Shown one piece after another: positions 1-6,299 of a stretch of 6,306 bases of DNA (the stretch's first letter is position 1; the number at the start of each line of letters is the position of its first letter). The notes below the pieces were generated by a model. That model worked only from the letters and a program-made list of their open reading frames with translations. It searched no databases and was not told the DNA's origin. The stretch is from NCBI GenBank assembly GCA_910579325.1, contig CAJTTU010000142.1:1-6306 (forward strand), given 5' to 3'. This stretch comes from an uncultured Lachnospiraceae bacterium. Lineage in GTDB: Bacteria > Bacillota > Clostridia > Lachnospirales > Lachnospiraceae. The position numbers and the translations under genes were made by a program.

Positions 1-108
1 CAAAAATATCCCATAATGTTTTTTATTGAAAAATTTATTATAAAATATATGAGAGATTTGTTTTAATTTTTTTGAGATATAATATTTAGAAATTTTTAAG
101 CCGACTAA

Positions 109-137
109 TCCACAATCAGGGCTGGTTTTTCCACAAT
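109..137 (+). repeat. Direct repeat TCCACAAT, two copies 21 bp apart
   Basis: TCCACAAT occurs at 109-116 and again at 130-137, start to start 21 bp, or about two helical turns. The second copy overlaps the putative -35 element of the vanG promoter. This is the geometry of a tandem operator for a dimeric regulator that binds one DNA face, but that role is inferred. Each copy, with the bases before it, also differs by one base from the DnaA box TTATCCACA (TAATCCACA and TTTTCCACA). Chance in AT-rich DNA remains possible. Confidence 0.4.
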
Positions 138-156
138 TCTTGCGTTATAATATAAT
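128..156 (+). promoter_or_regulatory. Putative sigma-A promoter of vanG-vanT
   Basis: TTTCCA at 128-133 (4 of 6 matches to TTGACA) is separated by 17 bp from a perfect TATAAT at 151-156. A second TATAAT overlaps it at 146-151. Transcription would begin near 163 and leave a leader of about 115 nt before vanG. It is the best vegetative promoter match in the AT-rich 276 bp upstream of the gene. AT-rich DNA makes chance matches common, so confidence is moderate. Confidence 0.45.
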
Positions 157-260
157 CGTTTGTATTGTTATTGATATGGCATAAAATTTTAAGTAACTGT
201 TTAAAGCGCCGTATACATATAGAAAAGCAGAAAAACAATATAAAAGTAAAAAATAACATC

Positions 261-269
261 AGGAAAGGA
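261..269 (+). promoter_or_regulatory. Ribosome binding site of vanG
   Basis: AGGAAAGGA lies 7 nt before the TTG at 277 and 13 nt before the ATG at 283. The spacing favours TTG as the initiation codon. The ATG gives a protein only two residues shorter and aligns equally well with the family N-terminus, so the start stays ambiguous. Confidence 0.6.
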
Positions 270-276
270 AACAATA

Positions 277-1353
277 TTGATTATGGATAAAATCAGAGTA
301 TTGGTAATATTTGGAGGATACTCCTCGGAATATGATGTATCTTTGCAGTCGGCCTATTCGGTAATTGAAAATCTGGATAAAAAGAAATATCAAGTGCTGC
401 TGATGGGAATCACCAAAGAGGGCAAATGGTATCGGTATCATGGAAATGTGGACCGTATCCTTCAGGGAACCTGGCAGGATGATCTGGATCATCTGCGAAC
501 CGCTTTTATTTCACCGGAAAGAGGCGCCCATAAGATTATTGAATTCTATATGGGAATGATGGATGAGACAGAATTTGACATTGCCTTTCCGGTGCTCCAT
601 GGGAAAAACGGTGAGGATGGTACGATTCAGGGTTTGCTTACAATGGCAGGCATTCCGATCGCAGGCTGCGGCGTTCTTTCCTCTGCTTTGTGCATGGATA
701 AAGACCGGGCCCATAAGCTGGTCTCTCTGGCAGGCGTTAAGGTGCCAAAATCAATTGTGCTCCGCCGTCAGGAGGCTGATTTACCAAAATTCCGTCTGGT
801 GGGCATGGTGTCCGAACTGCAATATCCTTTATTTGTAAAACCGATTAAAGCGGGGTCTTCTTTTGGTATCACAAAGATTTTTAACGGCGCCCAGCTGAAA
901 GAAGCGGTGGATCAGGCATTTCAGTTTGACGATGAAGTGATTGTGGAGGAACAGATCGACGGTTTCGAAGTGGGCTGCGCAGTGATGGGCAATGATGCCC
1001 TGACAGTCGGCGAGGTGGATGAAATCGAATTGGCGGACGGATTTTTTGATTATACGGAAAAGTACACATTGAAAACTTCCAGCATTCATATGCCGGCCAG
1101 AATTGACAGTGAGACGGCTGAGCGAATAAAAGAGACATCCAAAGTAATTTATCATGCTTTGGGCTGCCAGGGCTTTGCCAGAGTAGATATGTTCCTGACT
1201 CCTGAGAAGGAAATTGTGTTCAATGAGGTGAATACGATTCCTGGTTTTACCTCTCACAGCCGGTATCCGAATATGATGAAGGGGATCGGAATGGATTTTT
1301 CCAGCCTTCTGGACAATGTGATTCAGCTTGGACTTCATCTACATAGTCTGTAA
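277..1353 (+). CDS. vanG: VanG-type D-alanine--D-serine ligase
   Basis: ATP-grasp ligase of 358 aa, normal family length, that should join D-Ala to D-Ser in the cytoplasm and so supply peptidoglycan precursors with low vancomycin affinity. Seen directly: the N-terminal VIFGGYSSEYDVSLQSA block, the Ddl-family signature VLHGKNGEDGT near residues 106-116, the block CMDKDRAHKLVSLAG, GSSFGITK, the omega-loop FFDYTEKYTLK with E261-K262-Y263, and the C-terminal metal-binding signature NEVNTIPGFTSHSRYP from residue 316. The EKY loop and overall match, recalled from memory, point to VanG/VanC-like D-Ser ligases rather than VanA/VanB D-lactate ligases. Arg329 in SHSRYP falls where VanC-type ligases carry an arginine linked to D-Ser selection; this alignment is mine. 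It starts at TTG 277 or ATG 283 and lies 16 nt before vanT, the D-Ser source. A housekeeping Ddl is the main alternative but fits less well. Confidence 0.93.
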   Translation: MIMDKIRVLVIFGGYSSEYDVSLQSAYSVIENLDKKKYQVLLMGITKEGKWYRYHGNVDRILQGTWQDDLDHLRTAFISPERGAHKIIEFYMGMMDETEFDIAFPVLHGKNGEDGTIQGLLTMAGIPIAGCGVLSSALCMDKDRAHKLVSLAGVKVPKSIVLRRQEADLPKFRLVGMVSELQYPLFVKPIKAGSSFGITKIFNGAQLKEAVDQAFQFDDEVIVEEQIDGFEVGCAVMGNDALTVGEVDEIELADGFFDYTEKYTLKTSSIHMPARIDSETAERIKETSKVIYHALGCQGFARVDMFLTPEKEIVFNEVNTIPGFTSHSRYPNMMKGIGMDFSSLLDNVIQLGLHLHSL

Positions 1354-1358
1354 GCCGC

Positions 1359-1364
1359 AGGAGG
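1359..1364 (+). promoter_or_regulatory. Ribosome binding site fixing the vanT start
   Basis: A perfect AGGAGG lies 5 nt before ATG 1370. It sits inside the longer open frame that begins at TTG 1328 within vanG, so it rules out that upstream start and places initiation at 1370, 16 nt past the vanG stop. This supports co-transcription with vanG. Confidence 0.85.
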
Positions 1365-1369
1365 AATCG

Positions 1370-3793
1370 ATGATTTCGAAAGTAAAAAAATATCCTTTAT
1401 TGGACTGGTTTCGAATGGCGGCTGCGATTTTGGTGGTGGCGATTCATACCTCACCCTTATCCTCCTTGAATGAGTCTGCGGATTTTATTCTGACCAGAAT
1501 CATAGCCAGAATCGCGGTACCTTTTTTCTTTTTAATTACCGGTTTCTTCATGGGACCGGAAGCAGAAAAAAGAGGGTGGCGCTGTGCCGTTAAATTCAGC
1601 AAAAAAATCGGAATGATCTATGGATTTTCTATCCTTTTGTATCTGCCGCTGAATTTATATACCGGTTATTTTAAAGAGGATTTTTCTGCCGTAAAGCTGG
1701 TGAAGGATCTGTTTTTTAACGGTACATTTTATCATATGTGGTATCTGCCGGCGGCGATTATAGGGATGCTTCTTGTTTCTGTCCTGGTGAAAGCTGTGGG
1801 AGTTCATATAGGGTTGTTTATTACGCTGATTTTGTATGCGGTCGGCCTTATGGGAGACAGCTATTACGGCGCCGCACAGCAGGTTCCTTTTTTAAAACTG
1901 ATTTACGACAAATTATTTTTGGTTTTTGATTATACGAGAAACGGTCTGTTTATGGCGCCGGTTTTTCTGATGGAGGGAATGTGGATCAGGCGCCGCAGAT
2001 TTGATAAAAGAAATCAAAAGACGGATGGTTCCAAAACGAAAAGGAATTATGGCAGTCAGGGAAAAGCGGCAAAGCGGCTCTCATGGGTTGCTCTTATGGC
2101 CGGACTGGTTATCTGTATGGCTTTGCTGATTACGGAAGGATTGTGGGTTCACCGGAATGAATGGGCCAGACATGACAGTATGTATATTGCGCTGCCTTTT
2201 GTGATGTATTTTCTGTTTGGACTGCTGCTTCGGTTTAACCGGGGGCAGGACCGGCTGATTCGGGCGGCTTCTCTGATTGTATACCTGATTCATCCGTGGA
2301 TGATTGTGGCGGTGAGAGGGGCGGCAAAAGCCGTTCATATGGAAGAACTGCTGATTCAGCAAAGCCTGGTGCATTATCTGGCCGTATTGGCCGGTTCTCT
2401 GGTTATGGCTGCCATCGTATGCTGTATCAGCAGAGGCAGAAAGAAATCCTCCGTTACGGTGAGACAGGTTGATTTTTCTCAGATAACGATGAAGAAGGCT
2501 GACTTTTCCGGCGCAAGGGATGATAAAGATGCTGCTGAGACTGGACAAATTTCTGTTATTTTTCAGGATAATGACAGGGAACAGAGAGAAAGGGATCAAG
2601 AGGGAGAAAGAACAAAAGAACCGGAAATTTTGGATAAGGCTGCCAAGGGTCCGGATATTTACCAGGATGAAGCGGAAACCGGAAAAAGAGCCTGGGCGAG
2701 AGTCGATCTTGGGGCAATCAGTCATAATTGTGAAGTTTTGAAAAAGCTGCTTCCGGATTCCTGCGGGATCATGGCGATTGTAAAAGCGGACGGGTATGGC
2801 CATGGGGATATAGAAGTCGCCCGGGAATTGAATCAGTGCGGCGTCAATGCTTTTGCGGTGGCTGCCATTGAGGAAGGCATCGGTTTGCGAAAAGCCGGCA
2901 TCCGGGGGGAAATTCTGATTCTTGGATACACGGACCCGGAGCTGGCAGATCAGCTGAAACGGTATGATCTGTGTCAGACGATTGTGGATAATGAATACGG
3001 CCTGAAGCTGAATGCCGTAGGGGTTAATGTCAAGGTATATGTGGGGATTGACACCGGCATGCACCGTGTGGGCATTCTGGCCGAGGATGTGGAACGGATC
3101 AAAGATTTGTACCGGCATCGCTATCTGAAAATACAGGGTATGTTTTCTCATCTGTGCGTATCTGACAGTCTGGCGGAAGAGGATGTCGCCTATACCGATG
3201 AACAGATTACCCGGTTTTTCCGTCTGGTGAATCATCTACAGTCGGAAGGCGTGGATACCGGAAAAATTCATATTCAGGCCAGCTTCGGCATTGTGAATTA
3301 TCCGGATTTGCCCTGTGATTATGCCAGACCGGGACTGGTGCTGTACGGCGTTCTGAACGGGGAGGGGACAGGTTATGAGAAGCGGCCTGACGTTTGGCCG
3401 GCCCTTTCTCTCCATGCCAGAATCGGCGCCATAAAAGAAATTCAGGCGGGAGACAGCGTCAGCTACGGCCGCACATTTAAGGCCGCGGCTCCAATGAAAA
3501 TCGCAGCCGTTACCATCGGTTATGCGGACGGGGTACCGAGAAACCTTTCCGGTTCGGGCGGATGGGTTCTGGTTCATGGCTGTAAAGCGCCTGTGTTGGG
3601 CAGGGTCTGCATGGATCAGCTGATGATCGATATCAGCCATATCCCTGATGTGGAGAGCGGAGATAAAGTCACTCTGATCGGAACAGACGGAGCAGAGCAG
3701 ATCAGCTGCGAGCTGTTTTCCGAGTGGTGCGATACGATTCCAAATGAAATTTTAACCCAATTAGGAGCCAGAGTCAGCAGGATATATATTTGA
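1370..3793 (+). CDS. vanT: VanT-type membrane-bound serine/alanine racemase
   Basis: Two-domain fusion of 807 aa, longer than the roughly 700 aa of known VanT proteins. The N-terminal part (about 1-354) is an acyltransferase-3-like integral membrane domain with about ten hydrophobic segments, an early DWFRMAAAILVVAIHTS block, RIAVPFFFLITGFF and YLIHPW; in VanT it is thought to help serine uptake. Residues 207-237 form a very basic loop. A charged linker (about 355-438) leads to a C-terminal PLP alanine racemase domain from WARVDLGAISHN. Lys472 in AIVKADGYGHG is the PLP lysine and Tyr699 in SYGRTF the second catalytic base. Asn792 in TIPNEI aligns with the position where alanine racemases have Tyr and VanT has an Asn linked to serine racemisation. 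It should make D-Ser for VanG. The start is ATG 1370, set by AGGAGG. An alanine racemase role is possible but less likely given vanG upstream. Confidence 0.93.
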   Translation: MISKVKKYPLLDWFRMAAAILVVAIHTSPLSSLNESADFILTRIIARIAVPFFFLITGFFMGPEAEKRGWRCAVKFSKKIGMIYGFSILLYLPLNLYTGYFKEDFSAVKLVKDLFFNGTFYHMWYLPAAIIGMLLVSVLVKAVGVHIGLFITLILYAVGLMGDSYYGAAQQVPFLKLIYDKLFLVFDYTRNGLFMAPVFLMEGMWIRRRRFDKRNQKTDGSKTKRNYGSQGKAAKRLSWVALMAGLVICMALLITEGLWVHRNEWARHDSMYIALPFVMYFLFGLLLRFNRGQDRLIRAASLIVYLIHPWMIVAVRGAAKAVHMEELLIQQSLVHYLAVLAGSLVMAAIVCCISRGRKKSSVTVRQVDFSQITMKKADFSGARDDKDAAETGQISVIFQDNDREQRERDQEGERTKEPEILDKAAKGPDIYQDEAETGKRAWARVDLGAISHNCEVLKKLLPDSCGIMAIVKADGYGHGDIEVARELNQCGVNAFAVAAIEEGIGLRKAGIRGEILILGYTDPELADQLKRYDLCQTIVDNEYGLKLNAVGVNVKVYVGIDTGMHRVGILAEDVERIKDLYRHRYLKIQGMFSHLCVSDSLAEEDVAYTDEQITRFFRLVNHLQSEGVDTGKIHIQASFGIVNYPDLPCDYARPGLVLYGVLNGEGTGYEKRPDVWPALSLHARIGAIKEIQAGDSVSYGRTFKAAAPMKIAAVTIGYADGVPRNLSGSGGWVLVHGCKAPVLGRVCMDQLMIDISHIPDVESGDKVTLIGTDGAEQISCELFSEWCDTIPNEILTQLGARVSRIYI

Positions 3794-3837
3794 AATCCTT
3801 CCGGAACCAGGGAGTTCAGGAGGACTGTAGCGGTACT
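3792..3837 (+). repeat. 46-bp direct repeat, copy 1 (vanT-hisD gap)
   Basis: Starts inside the vanT stop codon and matches 3895-3940 at 39 of 46 positions. All seven differences are transitions. The last 17 bases (AGGACTGTAGCGGTACT at 3821-3837) are identical in both copies. Bases 3796-3804 can pair with 3816-3824 into a hairpin with one C-A mismatch. The element is not recognised; it could be a dispersed intergenic repeat or part of a structured RNA. Confidence 0.8.
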
Positions 3838-3876
3838 CTAAAACAGCGGAAGTCCGTACAAGCCCCGGAAGGATTT
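3793..3876. repeat. Perfect 12-bp inverted repeat enclosing 60 nt
   Basis: AAATCCTTCCGG at 3793-3804 is exactly complementary to CCGGAAGGATTT at 3865-3876. Nested or competing pairs include GGACT 3822-3826 with AGTCC 3851-3855, GTCCGTA 3852-3858 with TACGGAC 3876-3882, and AAGCCCC 3860-3866 with GGGGCTT 3914-3920. Several exclude one another, so alternative folds are possible. No U-tract follows the stem, so a classical intrinsic terminator is not supported. Confidence 0.7.
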
Positions 3877-3894
3877 ACGGACGCTTAGCGGCCG

Positions 3895-3940
3895 GAAATT
3901 CTTCCAGAACCAGGGGGCTTGGAAGGACTGTAGCGGTACT
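3895..3940 (+). repeat. 46-bp direct repeat, copy 2 (ends beside hisD RBS)
   Basis: Diverged second copy of 3792-3837, offset 103 bp. Its hairpin pairs 3899-3906 with 3920-3927 (one G-U), around a 13-nt loop that contains AACCAGGG. Compared with copy 1 the stem shows G-C to A-T, T-G to T-A and a mismatch turned into C-G, so pairing is kept or improved. The copy ends 5 nt before the AGGAGG of hisD, so a fold here could affect hisD translation. That effect is inferred. Confidence 0.8.
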
Positions 3941-3945
3941 AAATT

Positions 3946-3952
3946 AGGAGGA
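3946..3952 (+). promoter_or_regulatory. Ribosome binding site of the hisD-like gene
   Basis: AGGAGGA ends 7 nt before GTG 3960 and decides this non-ATG start. The resulting protein begins MIHYIKEAEKKTF and reaches full family length. Confidence 0.8.
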
Positions 3953-3959
3953 ATAAGTT

Positions 3960-5231
3960 GTGATACACTATATAAAAGAAGCCGAAAAAAAGACATTTAC
4001 CAGAGATTCGGAAACGATCAAACTGGTCAGCGATATTATCGATCAGGTCATTCAAAAGGGTGATCGGGAGCTGAAAGAATTAAGTTTAAAATTTGACGGA
4101 ATCAAAATTGACGAGCTTCGCGTCTCAGAAGAGACGGTAAAAGCGGCATATGATCAGGTGGATGCAAAAACGGTGGAAGCCATGAAATTTGCCGCCGAAC
4201 AGATTCGTTTTTACGCGGAAAGACAGATGGAATGTCTGAAACCTTTAGAAGACGTAAGTCAGGTAGAAGGCGTTACTCTTTCCCATAAGCTGGTACCGGT
4301 GGATTCGGTGGGCGCTTATGTGCCGGGCGGCAGATATCCGCTGCCCAGTACGGCACTGATGCTGGCGATCCCGGCGAAGGTGGCAGGCGTAAAGCGGATC
4401 GCGGCATGCAGCCCGCCTTCAAAAGTAAACGGCGGCATTCATCCTGCGGTGCTGGTGGCTATGGATATTGCCGGCGTGGATGAAATCTATCAGGCAGGCG
4501 GTGTCCAGGCTGTGGCGGCGTTTACCTATGGTACGGAGTCTATCCAAAAGGTGGACATGATCGTAGGACCGGGAAACCGGTTTGTGACAGAGGCAAAGCG
4601 TCAGGTACTGGGGGAAGTGGGGATTGACAGTCTGGCCGGTCCCAGCGAGGTATTGATTATCGCCGATGAAACGGCAGATCCGGATTTTACGGCCATCGAT
4701 CTGCTGGCCCAGTGTGAGCATGACCCGAATGCCAGAGCTACGCTGGTGACCACCAGCCGGGAACTGGCGGAGAAAACGCTGGAAAAAGTGATTCAGTTTG
4801 CGAAGGAACTGCCCACAGGCGCGATTTCAGGACAATCCTGGGAGGATAACGGCATTGTGATGGTTGTAGATTCCATGGATGAGGCGATTGCGATCGCCAA
4901 TGAGATGGCGCCGGAGCATCTGGAAGTTCAGACAAAAGAGGAGGACAGAATCGCCGACCGGCTGCTTCATTTTGGTTCTCTGTTTGTGGGAAATTATACG
5001 CCGGTAACTTTCGGCGATTACTGCTCCGGCACAAACCATACCCTTCCCACCATGCGGACCGCCAGATATTCCAACGGCGTATGGGCAGGAACCTTTGTCA
5101 AAACCGCATTCGTTCAGCATGTGTCGGAACAGGGATGTAAAAATCTTTCCGGTCACTGTATCCGTTTGGCAGATGTGGAAGGGCTGATGGCTCATAAAAA
5201 ATCTGTTGAAATCAGGGTTTCCAAAATTTAA
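3960..5231 (+). CDS. hisD: Histidinol dehydrogenase family protein (HisD-like)
   Basis: A 423-aa zinc- and NAD-dependent dehydrogenase of the HisD family (about 430 aa usually). Classical HisD oxidises L-histidinol in two steps to L-histidine in the cytoplasm. Seen directly: GGRYPLPSTALMLAIPAKVAG, the glycine-rich GPGNRFVTEAKR, SLAGPSEVLIIAD, AQCEHD with Gln251 and His254, APEHLE with Glu319-His320, GDYCSGTNHTLP with Asp353 and His360, and Glu407 and His412 near the C-terminus in EGLMAH. These match the zinc ligands (Gln, His, Asp, His) and catalytic Glu-His pair of E. coli HisD, so the enzyme looks intact. Oddity: after GTNH the segment ARYSNGVWAGTFVKT departs from the usual firmicute HisD form and recalls HpsN-like sulfopropanediol dehydrogenases. 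No other his gene is nearby. It starts at GTG after AGGAGG. Family assignment is certain; the exact substrate is less so. Confidence 0.88.
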   Translation: MIHYIKEAEKKTFTRDSETIKLVSDIIDQVIQKGDRELKELSLKFDGIKIDELRVSEETVKAAYDQVDAKTVEAMKFAAEQIRFYAERQMECLKPLEDVSQVEGVTLSHKLVPVDSVGAYVPGGRYPLPSTALMLAIPAKVAGVKRIAACSPPSKVNGGIHPAVLVAMDIAGVDEIYQAGGVQAVAAFTYGTESIQKVDMIVGPGNRFVTEAKRQVLGEVGIDSLAGPSEVLIIADETADPDFTAIDLLAQCEHDPNARATLVTTSRELAEKTLEKVIQFAKELPTGAISGQSWEDNGIVMVVDSMDEAIAIANEMAPEHLEVQTKEEDRIADRLLHFGSLFVGNYTPVTFGDYCSGTNHTLPTMRTARYSNGVWAGTFVKTAFVQHVSEQGCKNLSGHCIRLADVEGLMAHKKSVEIRVSKI

Positions 5232-5249
5232 AGAGGGTTTCTAAAAATA

Positions 5250-5298
5250 AAACGGAGCGTGCCGGAAATAAGCAGCGGTTTACGGACACGCTCTGTTT
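5250..5298. terminator. Bidirectional intrinsic terminator, hisD-like / coaX
   Basis: A 12-bp stem pairs 5250-5261 with 5287-5298 (one wobble position), with 25 nt between; inner bases 5262-5264 and 5266-5268 can extend it by pairing with 5283-5285 and 5279-5281. Read on the minus strand the stem runs into TTTTATTTTTAG, a good U-tract ending coaX transcripts. On the plus strand the tail GTTTATATAG is weaker but may end hisD transcripts. Its place between two convergent genes fits this role. Confidence 0.8.
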
Positions 5299-5329
5299 AT
5301 ATAGATCGATAATAAAAATTCTGGTTACA

Positions 5330-6097
5330 TTAACTTATCTGTGAATGATACAAATAATTTAACCCCTTTAAGATCAGAACCCGATCCACAATAATATCGC
5401 ACTCACAGTACTGTGCAATCAGTCCGGACAAGCCGCCCGTCAAAACGATGCAGTGCTTTTCTCCGAACTGTTTTTCAATCCTGCGCGTCAGCCCGTCTAC
5501 CATGGAAGCATGTCCGTATACGATCCCGCTGTTAATGGCATCCTCCGTATTGGCGCCGATCAGCTGTTCCGGATTGCTCAGCTCATAAGAGCCTAGCAGA
5601 GACGCCTTGGAGAGCAGTGCGTCGGACCCGGTTTTAATGCCCGGGCTGATCAGTCCGCCGATAAATTCTCCCTGTTTATTCAGCACGGAACAGGTGGTGG
5701 CGGTACCCAGGTCAAAAATAATGGCGGGAAGGGGATATTCGTGAAGAACCGCCGTGGCATCTGCGATCCGGTCGCTTCCCAGCGTGGCCGGATAGTCCAG
5801 CTTAATCGGGAAAGGAGCGGGAATCTCCCGTTTCACGATAACAGGAAGCAGATACAGTGTCTCGATAATGGCCTTTTCAATAGAATGGGTCACTTCCGGA
5901 ACAACAGAGGATATAATCGCTCCAGTAATCACTTTCGGATCTTTAAAATATAATCTGATCAGATCATTCAGCTGCAGCGCGTATTCCGCGGCCGATTTGT
6001 CTTTGTGGGTCGCCATACGGAAAGAATGGAGAATCTGTCCGTCCACAATGCCTCCGCACAGGATATTTGTATTTCCGATGTCTACTGCAAGTAACAT
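5330..6097 (-). CDS. coaX: Type III pantothenate kinase
   Basis: A 255-aa cytoplasmic kinase, normal CoaX length, that phosphorylates pantothenate with ATP as the first step of coenzyme A synthesis. Seen directly: N-terminal MLLAVDIGNTN with Asp6 (phosphate-binding DxGNT loop of the ASKHA fold), TLGSDRIADATAV (the G-x-D-R-x-A block), DLGTATT, GGLISPGIKTGSDAL, NTEDAINSGIVYG and the C-terminal TGGLSGLI. Type III enzymes need a monovalent cation and, unlike CoaA, are not inhibited by CoA; this is family knowledge. Its start at 6097 is backed by AGAGGA 5-7 nt upstream on the minus strand. It converges on the hisD-like gene across the hairpin at 5250-5298. In many Firmicutes coaX neighbours birA or tRNA-modification genes; here the upstream neighbour lies outside the window. 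No truncation or missing motif is apparent. Confidence 0.95.
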   Translation of the reverse strand: MLLAVDIGNTNILCGGIVDGQILHSFRMATHKDKSAAEYALQLNDLIRLYFKDPKVITGAIISSVVPEVTHSIEKAIIETLYLLPVIVKREIPAPFPIKLDYPATLGSDRIADATAVLHEYPLPAIIFDLGTATTCSVLNKQGEFIGGLISPGIKTGSDALLSKASLLGSYELSNPEQLIGANTEDAINSGIVYGHASMVDGLTRRIEKQFGEKHCIVLTGGLSGLIAQYCECDIIVDRVLILKGLNYLYHSQIS

Positions 6098-6202
6098 GTT
6101 TTCCTCTTTTCTGACCTAGGCTTTCCACTGTGGGTATCTGCCGTGTCATTTTGATCGGTTTGAATAATCAGGCGATAGTTCCTGAAACGTGAAGTACAGA
6201 TG

Positions 6203-6255
6203 ATTATATAGCTTTACCTTTACAACATATTATCATTATATTTTAATTGGGTAAA
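6203..6255 (-). promoter_or_regulatory. Likely coaX promoter region
   Basis: On the minus strand this AT-rich stretch carries TATAAT at 6208-6203 and at 6240-6235, GATAAT at 6234-6229 and TTTACC at 6255-6250. None combines into an ideal -35/-10 pair: TTTACC to GATAAT has a 15-bp spacer, and the -10 at 6203-6208 lacks a clear -35. A start here would give a coaX leader of roughly 100-130 nt. The exact promoter is not resolved. Confidence 0.3.
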
Positions 6256-6270
6256 GAGTTTTTTTCCATG

Positions 6271-6299
6271 TTGCATTCGATGTTTTATGATGATAAAAT
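6271..6299 (+). promoter_or_regulatory. Possible outward-facing extended -10 promoter
   Basis: TTGCAT at 6271-6276, a 17-bp spacer ending in TGA, and TAAAAT at 6294-6299 (5 of 6 matches to TATAAT, with the extended TG at 6291-6292) could drive a plus-strand gene beyond the window edge, divergent from coaX. The gene itself is not visible, so this remains tentative. Confidence 0.3.

Noticed and set aside
829..1338. Minus-strand open frame of 169 codons opposite vanG
   Set aside because: Antisense to conserved ligase motifs, with no family resemblance in its product.
1328..1369. Upstream TTG start for vanT overlapping vanG
   Set aside because: The 14 extra residues have no family match and a perfect AGGAGG sits 5 nt before ATG 1370.
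2983..2991. Exact DnaA box (TGTGGATAA, reverse complement of TTATCCACA) inside vanT
   Set aside because: Single site in a coding region, explained by the codons for Val-Asp-Asn, with no cluster of boxes around it.
2081..3235. Long minus-strand open frame (384 codons) opposite vanT
   Set aside because: It lies antisense to the well-supported membrane, linker and racemase regions, its translation shows no recognisable domain, and no ribosome binding site was seen. It is a shadow of the plus-strand gene.
3794..3959. Intrinsic terminator after vanT
   Set aside because: Strong stems are present but none is followed by a U-tract, so read-through into the hisD-like gene cannot be excluded.
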